Below are positions 5,958-9,482 of a stretch of DNA of 9,482 bases, one piece after another; position 1 is the first letter of the stretch; each line of letters opens with the position of its first letter. A program made the position numbers and the translations under genes. Source of the DNA: Caldifarciminota bacterium. GTDB lineage: Bacteria > Hydrothermota > Hydrothermia > B15-G9 > DRBW01. The notes beneath the pieces were generated by a model that did not search any database, had not been told where the DNA came from, and saw only the letters and a program-made list of their open reading frames with translations. The stretch lies in contig DRBW01000179.1 in assembly GCA_011042705.1 (NCBI GenBank), positions 1 to 9,482 on the forward strand, given 5' to 3'.

Positions 5958-7433
5958 TTATTTCCTTTTTAACAGGTATTGCTCAACCAGCCCTAAAAGG
6001 CTGTATGTAAGCCAGTACAACACGATGCCAGCTGGAAAATTCAAAAAGATAAAAGTCAATACCAGCGGCATAAATAATGCAAACATTCTCGATTGCTGAT
6101 CCTGCGCCGGCTGCATAAGCGCCTGAGCCATGCTTGCAATTCCCATGAGAATGGGCAACACGTAATAGGGGTCTTTCGATGAAAGGTCCCTGATCCAGAG
6201 GATAAAGGGAGCCCCTCTGAGATCTATGGTAGTTCTCAGTATCTTGTAAAGGCCCCAGAATATGGGAAGCTGAAATATCATGATCAGACAGCCTGAGAAG
6301 GGATTCACCTTGTGCTTTCTGTAAAGCTCCATCATCTCCTGTTGAAGCCTCTGGGGGTCGTCTTTGAATGTTTTTCTGAGGGCGTCCATTTTCGGATTGA
6401 GCTCCTGCATTTTTTTCATGGTCTGGAGATTTTTCATCGTGAAAGGCCAAAAAACTAATTTCATCAGGAAGGCGAAGACAACTATAACCCAGCCGTAATT
6501 GGGAATGAAGGAATAGAGGAACTTGAAGGCATAGAGGATCAATTTGGAGAAAATGGAAATTATCGGAGCTCCAAAATCGAAGGCGGAAGCGAGCCCGAAG
6601 CCTATATCCTTGAGAATGAAGTAGTCAATGGGGCCGAAATAAAGGTGGTATCTATGTCCCGTGGATTTAACTCCGAAGGATATTCTGGAATCGGTTGCCT
6701 TCGCATCGAGCCTTCTCAGGTTCCCGTCGTCGGGAATGATGGTGATCATGAAGTATTTGGTTCTGGTCCCGGCCCACAGGACGGAATAACCTGATTCAGT
6801 GAAGGGCTTCTTTTTCAGGGAATTCAGAGATACCTTGCGGGTTTTATCCTTAAAATAGATAAAGTAAAAGTGCTTTAAATCGTCTTTCCTGTCCTTTTCT
6901 GTGGTGTTCAACCCCGAGGGGAAAAGTATATTAAAGGTGTCTCCTGGAGCGAGAGATAGGTCTATGAGATAGGAATTTTCTGTAAATCGGAAAGTTTTCC
7001 TCAGGGTGTCTTCCCCGCTGACGGCCGTCAGCGTCAATTCGGCTTCGCCCTCGACCTGCAGAGTGTCGATGGGAGAAGTGAAATCCAGATCTTTCCAGTG
7101 CAGACCATCGGAGATAACGTCGAGAAGCCCATAGCCTGCGGGTATCAGCTCCACGGGCTTGCCGAGGGCATCCCTGTATTTTTTGAGCCGATATCCCGTG
7201 AGCAGGGCACCCTTTCTGGAGATCCTCACCTCGTAAAGGGGTGAGACCACCACCACCGGGTTTTCTTCCACGACCTTTTCGACGGATGCTGTCAGGCTGG
7301 TGTCAGCTGTTTTCGTCTCTTTTTCCTTTCTTGCAGTTCCGACGGGCCTTTGAGGAGGCTTATAGAAAAAGAACTGGTATATCATCAGGAAGATCATCAT
7401 CAACACGAATGTCAGTATAAACCTCTTTGACAT
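5958..7433 (-). CDS. yidC: Membrane protein insertase YidC (Gram-negative type)
   Basis: YidC inserts and folds inner-membrane proteins, alone or with SecYEG. Seen: an N-terminal membrane helix (about 5-24), a large periplasmic domain (about 50-290), then the 60KD_IMP insertase core: helices near 293-331, a cytoplasmic helical hairpin (about 335-376, KNLQTMKKMQELNPKMDAL through YRKHKVNPFSGC), and further membrane helices near 380-400, 422-440 and 449-488. The large first periplasmic domain marks a diderm-type protein. The conserved positive residue of the hydrophilic groove, Arg366 in E. coli (context IVRGIMYPLT), aligns with Lys325 here (LMKLVFWPFT), so charge is kept. The length, 491 aa, is normal and the tail is short and basic. 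The ATG at 7433 is 4 bp after the yidD stop, with GAGGTG in the end of yidD as ribosome site. Confidence 0.96.
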   Translation of the reverse strand: MSKRFILTFVLMMIFLMIYQFFFYKPPQRPVGTARKEKETKTADTSLTASVEKVVEENPVVVVSPLYEVRISRKGALLTGYRLKKYRDALGKPVELIPAGYGLLDVISDGLHWKDLDFTSPIDTLQVEGEAELTLTAVSGEDTLRKTFRFTENSYLIDLSLAPGDTFNILFPSGLNTTEKDRKDDLKHFYFIYFKDKTRKVSLNSLKKKPFTESGYSVLWAGTRTKYFMITIIPDDGNLRRLDAKATDSRISFGVKSTGHRYHLYFGPIDYFILKDIGFGLASAFDFGAPIISIFSKLILYAFKFLYSFIPNYGWVIVVFAFLMKLVFWPFTMKNLQTMKKMQELNPKMDALRKTFKDDPQRLQQEMMELYRKHKVNPFSGCLIMIFQLPIFWGLYKILRTTIDLRGAPFILWIRDLSSKDPYYVLPILMGIASMAQALMQPAQDQQSRMFALFMPLVLTFIFLNFPAGIVLYWLTYSLLGLVEQYLLKRK

Positions 7434-7437
7434 AGCT

Positions 7438-7659
7438 TCACCTCACTGGGTCGTAGCCACCCGGATTAAGGGGATTGCACCTGACGATCCTCCAGACGGA
7501 CTTCAGGCTTCCCTTAAAAATACCGTATTTCTTCAAAGCCTCAATTGAGTACTCGGAGCAGGTCGGATAAAACCTGCATGTGTGAGGGAAAACAGGCGAA
7601 ACAAATCTCCTGTAAAATTTAATAGCGCCGATCGCAATTTTAACCGCTGTTTTTTTCAT
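7438..7659 (-). CDS. yidD: Membrane protein insertion efficiency factor YidD
   Basis: YidD is a small peripheral inner-membrane protein that helps YidC-dependent insertion. Seen: an N-terminal amphipathic helix (KIAIGAIKFYRRFVSP, 7-22), the family core HTCRFYPTCSEYSIEALKKYG (27-46) with Cys28 and Cys34, then WRIVRCNPLNPGGYDP (56-71) with Cys61. The 73-aa length is in the usual range. The ATG at 7659 has AGAGGAA upstream, and the gene begins 20 bp inside the end of rnpA, so the two are probably translationally coupled. It is followed 4 bp later by yidC. Confidence 0.96.
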   Translation of the reverse strand: MKKTAVKIAIGAIKFYRRFVSPVFPHTCRFYPTCSEYSIEALKKYGIFKGSLKSVWRIVRCNPLNPGGYDPVR

Positions 7660-8002
7660 TTTCTTTCCTCTTTCTGATTCTCTCAGCCAGGCTCTCGAAG
7701 GAGCGGATCAGTTCTTCAAAATCCGCATCAAAGATCTGTGGCAATGCCATGAACACGTAATGTCCTTCGGGCAATAAATCCCTGTTTTTGCGATAGATCT
7801 CCCTCATAAGCCTTTTGGCCCTGTTACGTTTGACCTTAGTGTCGATCTTCCTCGAGGCTGCAAATCCAGCCTTTCTGTCGTCGGCCCAGGTGTAATAAAT
7901 AACAAAATACTCTCCTTTCTCCCACAACCCCTCCCGGAGGATGTGGTTGAAGTCTTTCCCCCTTTTCAGTATCTCCCTTCGGGGGAGCCCCTCTTTTCTC
8001 AA
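7640..8002 (-). CDS. rnpA: Ribonuclease P protein component
   Basis: This is the protein subunit that binds the RNase P RNA and helps remove tRNA 5' leaders. Seen: LPRREILKRGKDFNHILREG at the N terminus (6-25), a central beta region (EYFVIYYTW, AGFAASRKI), and the RNR motif KVKRNRAKRLMREIYR (57-71... region) that contacts RNA. A basic, Lys/Arg-rich tail ends the 120-aa protein. The start is a TTG at 8002-8000, overlapping the rpmH stop as TTGA; no ATG exists before codon 65 and the family N terminus aligns from here. GGAGAAGG inside the rpmH end could serve as ribosome site. A 20-bp overlap with yidD follows. The three tRNAs at the head of the same strand would be substrates of this enzyme. 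Confidence 0.95.
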   Translation of the reverse strand: MRKEGLPRREILKRGKDFNHILREGLWEKGEYFVIYYTWADDRKAGFAASRKIDTKVKRNRAKRLMREIYRKNRDLLPEGHYVFMALPQIFDADFEELIRSFESLAERIRKRKENEKNSG

Positions 8003-8133
8003 ACAGTAAGCCTTCTCCTTTTTTTCCTTCTCCGCCTCTGAATTATGGCCCTTCCGGCCTTTGTGGCCATCCTGGCCCTGAACCCGTGAGTTCTCTTTCT
8101 CTTAACGCGCGAAGGCTGGTAAGTCCTTTTCAT
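7999..8133 (-). CDS. rpmH: 50S ribosomal protein L34
   Basis: Hand translation of the minus strand gives a 44-aa protein starting MKRTYQPSRVKRKRTHGF, then RARMATKAGRAIIQ and an Arg/Lys-rich tail ending RRLTV. This is the near-universal L34 pattern, with the usual GFRARM and KAGR blocks, and is part of the large ribosomal subunit. The ATG at 8133-8131 overlaps the stop of the upstream 76-aa gene as ATGA, and GGAGGAG lies just before it. Its TGA stop overlaps the TTG start of rnpA, so L34 sits between two 4-base overlaps. In many bacteria rpmH follows dnaA near the replication origin; here no dnaA is seen and membrane genes precede it. Confidence 0.97.
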   Translation of the reverse strand: MKRTYQPSRVKRKRTHGFRARMATKAGRAIIQRRRRKKRRRLTV

Positions 8134-8360
8134 AACTCCTCCATTCTGCTTTTAATCGATTTTCCGAAACCAAAGTAAAACAGAACAGCCATAAGTCCAT
8201 AGCCCAGAGCTATGAACTCCACTTTATCGATCCCTATGGATATGAAAAAGAGCTCATACAGAGACGACAGGGCGAGAGCAAACAACAACCTTTTGGGTTT
8301 GAGGACATAGAGAAAAAAGAGCACGATAGTTATTAGAAGAAAAATCCCGAGATATATCAT
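8130..8360 (-). CDS. Unrecognised small membrane protein, 76 aa
   Basis: I do not recognise a family. The protein is almost wholly hydrophobic, with three predicted membrane helices (about 2-20, 24-42 and 46-66) separated by short basic or acidic turns (KPKR at 21-24, DKVE at 45-48), and a short charged tail KSIKSRMEEL. There is no cleavable signal or Cys motif. The ATG at 8360 overlaps the marC stop as ATGA and has GAGGTG 8 bp upstream; its TGA overlaps the rpmH ATG, again as ATGA. These overlaps on both sides, plus a ribosome site, support a real, translated gene rather than a chance ORF. Position suggests co-expression with L34 and the YidC machinery, but a role there is not shown. By positive-inside reckoning the KPKR turn would be cytoplasmic. 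Confidence 0.75.
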   Translation of the reverse strand: MIYLGIFLLITIVLFFLYVLKPKRLLFALALSSLYELFFISIGIDKVEFIALGYGLMAVLFYFGFGKSIKSRMEEL

Positions 8361-8956
8361 TGCATTACACCTCGCCCCGCAATTATTGCCGCAATACCCT
8401 GACGGGCCATCACCACGCCGATGGCTGTCATCACTATTATCATTATCTTGGACAGCGCCATCGAGCCCGCTGGCCCGAGAAATTTCACGATTAATTTTGA
8501 ATTATAAAGGATGACAAAGAGAAATGCCAGATTCACCAGATATGCCACCGTTACAAAAAGGGGGCCCGCTATGTCGGTGAACACGAGGAGAGTCGTGATC
8601 ACAGCGGGTCCAGCGATGAGTGGGACTCCAAGGGGAACAGCCCCGATGCCTTCCTCAGGCTTACGCCTGGTTTTCTCTCTCTGAAGGAGGTCGGCGAGGG
8701 AGAGGGTGACGAGGAGGATGCCTCCGGCCACCTGAAAGTCGGGTATAGTTATACCCAGAAATGAGAGAAAACTCCTTCCCAGGACGATAAAGAGAAGGCC
8801 TACGAAAAGCGCCGTCAGTACCGACTCTATAAGGGTTTTACTTCGCTGTGCCGGGCTCATCCCCTCGGTCAGCGAGAGGAAGAGGGGGAGTATCCCGAAG
8901 AAATCGATCGCCACAAAGAGGGCTATGAGTACCTTGAAAAATATGCCGATGTTCAT
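8357..8956 (-). CDS. MarC-family (UPF0056) inner-membrane protein
   Basis: This is a polytopic inner-membrane protein of the MarC/UPF0056 family, whose molecular function is not established; the E. coli founder was once tied to antibiotic resistance, a link later withdrawn. Seen from the chosen start: helix 1 with the family-typical IDFFGILPLFLSL, later VAGGILLVTLSLADLLQ, and the conserved VPLGVPLIAGPAVITTLLVF, with about six hydrophobic segments over 199 aa, the usual family length. The ORF stays open for 20 more codons upstream, but those bases are the 3' half of tRNA-Val(GAC), so ATG 8956-8954 (MNIGIFFKVL) is taken as the start. No Shine-Dalgarno precedes it; only a T8 run and TATACCC separate it from the tRNA. 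It overlaps the next gene by ATGA. Confidence 0.9.
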   Translation of the reverse strand: MNIGIFFKVLIALFVAIDFFGILPLFLSLTEGMSPAQRSKTLIESVLTALFVGLLFIVLGRSFLSFLGITIPDFQVAGGILLVTLSLADLLQREKTRRKPEEGIGAVPLGVPLIAGPAVITTLLVFTDIAGPLFVTVAYLVNLAFLFVILYNSKLIVKFLGPAGSMALSKIMIIVMTAIGVVMARQGIAAIIAGRGVMQ

Positions 8957-8970
8957 GGGTATAAAAAAAA

Positions 8971-9046
<76 letters not shown>

Positions 9047-9068
9047 ACCTTATTTTTCTCTTTTTACA

Positions 9069-9142
9069 TGGGCGGAGGAGGACTTGAACCTCCGACCTCT
9101 GGTATGTGAGACCAGCGTTCTCGCCAGCTGAACTATCCGCCC
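9069..9142 (-). tRNA. tRNA-Val (anticodon CAC)
   Basis: Acceptor GGGCGGA pairs with TCCGCCC, discriminator A; D stem GTTC/GAAC; anticodon stem CTGGT/ACCAG around loop CTCACAT, anticodon CAC, reading GUG only; T stem GGAGG/CCTCC around TTCAAGT. It is 74 nt with no encoded CCA. The variable loop and T stem (AGGTC then GGAGG) are identical to those of the neighbouring tRNA-Val(GAC), consistent with origin by duplication followed by anticodon divergence. The spacer to the next tRNA is 22 bp, A/T-rich. Confidence 0.97.
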
Positions 9143-9149
9143 ATCCAAG

Positions 9150-9222
9150 TGGGCCCGCCAGGACTTGAACCTGGAACCCGCTGATTATGAGTCAGCTGCT
9201 CTGCCGATTGAGCTACGGGCCC
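9150..9222 (-). tRNA. tRNA-Met (anticodon CAT), probably elongator
   Basis: Acceptor GGGCCCG pairs with CGGGCCC, discriminator A; D stem GCTC/GAGC; anticodon stem GCTGA/TCAGC around loop CTCATAA, anticodon CAT; T stem CCAGG/CCTGG around TTCAAGT. It is 73 nt with no encoded CCA. The paired G1-C72 and the lack of a three-G:C anticodon stem argue against the initiator. A CAT anticodon can also be lysidine-modified tRNA-Ile2; elongator Met is preferred on overall resemblance but not proven. It is first in the tRNA group, about 6 nt after the predicted transcription start. Confidence 0.88.
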
Positions 9223-9234
9223 GAGCTGGTGATA

Positions 9235-9263
9235 AATATAACACGGGCTTCCCTCCTTGTCAA
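9235..9263 (-). promoter_or_regulatory. Strong promoter for the tRNA-marC-rpmH-yidC-mnmE strand
   Basis: On the minus strand a perfect TTGACA (9263-9258) is followed after exactly 17 bp by TATATT (9240-9235), a 5 of 6 match to the -10 consensus. Transcription would begin near 9228, a few bases before the mature 5' end of tRNA-Met at 9222. This is the best promoter in the window and the only convincing one seen upstream of the eight protein genes on this strand. Confidence 0.8.
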
Positions 9264-9268
9264 GCGGG

Positions 9269-9291
9269 GCAGGATCCCCGGCAAATCCTGC
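9269..9291. repeat. 7-bp inverted repeat upstream of the tRNA promoter
   Basis: GCAGGAT (9269-9275) and ATCCTGC (9285-9291) are perfect inverted copies around a 9-nt C/G-rich centre, 5 bp upstream of the -35 of the tRNA promoter. No T run follows on either strand, so it is not a terminator. It could be a binding site for a dimeric regulator. Confidence 0.4.
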
Positions 9292-9313
9292 GATCTCTGT
9301 GTCAAGGGAAAGA

Positions 9314-9330
9314 TGTGCAAATTTTACACA
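9314..9330. promoter_or_regulatory. Operator-like 17-bp palindrome
   Basis: TGTGCAAATTTTACACA is an imperfect palindrome with 7 of 8 pairs symmetric around a central T (TGTG-n-AAA / TTT-n-CACA), the shape expected for a helix-turn-helix dimer site. It lies 10 bp upstream of the plus-strand -35 at 9341. Its right half, ATTTTACACA, recurs as the exact reverse complement TGTGTAAAAT at 9375-9384, so the two copies bracket the promoter. The binding protein is unknown. Confidence 0.5.
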
Positions 9331-9340
9331 CTTTTGAGGC

Positions 9341-9369
9341 TTGACAAATCGCGGTTAGTAACTGATTAT
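9341..9369 (+). promoter_or_regulatory. Candidate plus-strand promoter at right edge
   Basis: A perfect TTGACA (9341-9346) is followed after 17 bp by GATTAT (9364-9369), a 4 of 6 -10 match. Transcription would begin around 9376, inside the repeated TGTGTAAAAT half-site, so a protein bound there would sit on the start point. It points at the partial gene below. Confidence 0.5.
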
Positions 9370-9397
9370 TTTAATGTGTAAAATGGCTGTGGGGGTT

Positions 9398-9482
9398 ATG
9401 AAAAAAATAGATAAGAAAATTTCCCGGAAATTCGGTCGTTATTGTCCCATCTATGTGGGAAATCCCAATAGTATGTTTGTCC
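9398..9482 (+). CDS. 5' end of an unidentified gene, cut by the window end
   Basis: From ATG 9398 the frame stays open to the last base, giving MKKIDKKISRKFGRYC and then PIYVGNPNSMFV. An in-frame ATG at 9383 would add five residues (MAVGV) but lies within the repeated half-site and too close to the predicted transcription start, so 9398 is preferred; GGGGG just upstream is a poor ribosome site. The start is basic and Lys-rich with no signal peptide. I do not recognise it. The promoter candidate and operator-like repeats directly upstream support a regulated gene, but about 28 codons is too little for confidence. Confidence 0.4.
   Translation, partial: MKKIDKKISRKFGRYCPIYVGNPNSMFV

Noticed and set aside
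9047..9068. T-rich spacer between the two Val tRNAs as an intrinsic terminator
   Set aside because: Read in the transcribed direction the spacer is A/G-rich (TGTAAAAAGAG...), with no hairpin followed by a T run.
9187..9381. 64-codon plus-strand ORF
   Set aside because: It begins antisense within tRNA-Met and runs through two promoters and the operator-like repeats; there is no ribosome site or recognisable protein pattern.

Overview
The window reads as a compact chromosomal housekeeping region from a diderm bacterium. YidC carries the large N-terminal periplasmic domain typical of Gram-negative-type insertases. Arg codons are rich in AGG and Ile codons in ATA, and genes often overlap by 4 bases; this style is common in thermophiles and their relatives, but I cannot assign a phylum from sequence alone. 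None of the three tRNA genes encodes its CCA tail, so a CCA-adding enzyme is implied. I see no insertion sequence, CRISPR array, phage gene or defence system.

Left part (1-3998): a minus-strand gene for an unrecognised coiled-coil/two-TM protein is divergent from a plus-strand cluster of three tightly packed genes. These are ftcD (a bifunctional formiminotransferase-cyclodeaminase that feeds one-carbon units into folate), a TrpH/YciV-type PHP phosphoesterase that starts 1 base after the ftcD stop, and mtnA (methylthioribose-1-phosphate isomerase family), which overlaps the PHP gene by 4 bases. The 149-bp divergent spacer holds a good sigma-70-type promoter for ftcD and a weaker candidate for the left gene.

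Main part (3960-9222, all minus strand): read in the direction of transcription, the order is tRNA-Met(CAT), tRNA-Val(CAC), tRNA-Val(GAC), a MarC-family membrane protein, a 76-aa unknown membrane protein, rpmH (L34), rnpA, yidD, yidC, jag/khpB and mnmE. From rpmH onwards this is the widely conserved rpmH-rnpA-yidD-yidC-jag-mnmE block (ribosome, RNase P, membrane insertion, RNA-binding partner, tRNA U34 modification). The usual mnmG/rsmG neighbours downstream are absent and mnmE instead runs head-on into mtnA, the two ORFs overlapping by 39 bp. A near-ideal promoter (TTGACA, 17 bp, TATATT) sits just upstream of the tRNAs and no convincing terminator is visible before mnmE, so one long tRNA-plus-protein transcript is plausible. 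rpmH (44 codons, 7999-8133) was recovered by hand translation. The MarC ORF extends upstream into tRNA-Val(GAC); that extension is spurious and the start is placed at 8956.

Right edge (9223-9482): a divergent regulatory region contains the tRNA promoter, a 7-bp inverted repeat, a 17-bp operator-like palindrome, a second copy of its half-site, a plus-strand promoter candidate, and the first about 30 codons of an unidentified plus-strand gene cut by the window end.

Most of the window is ordinary. The items most worth a second look are the 76-aa membrane gene wedged by 4-base overlaps between marC and rpmH, the altered R3H signature in Jag, the tRNA-led layout of the operon, and the operator-like repeats at the right edge.
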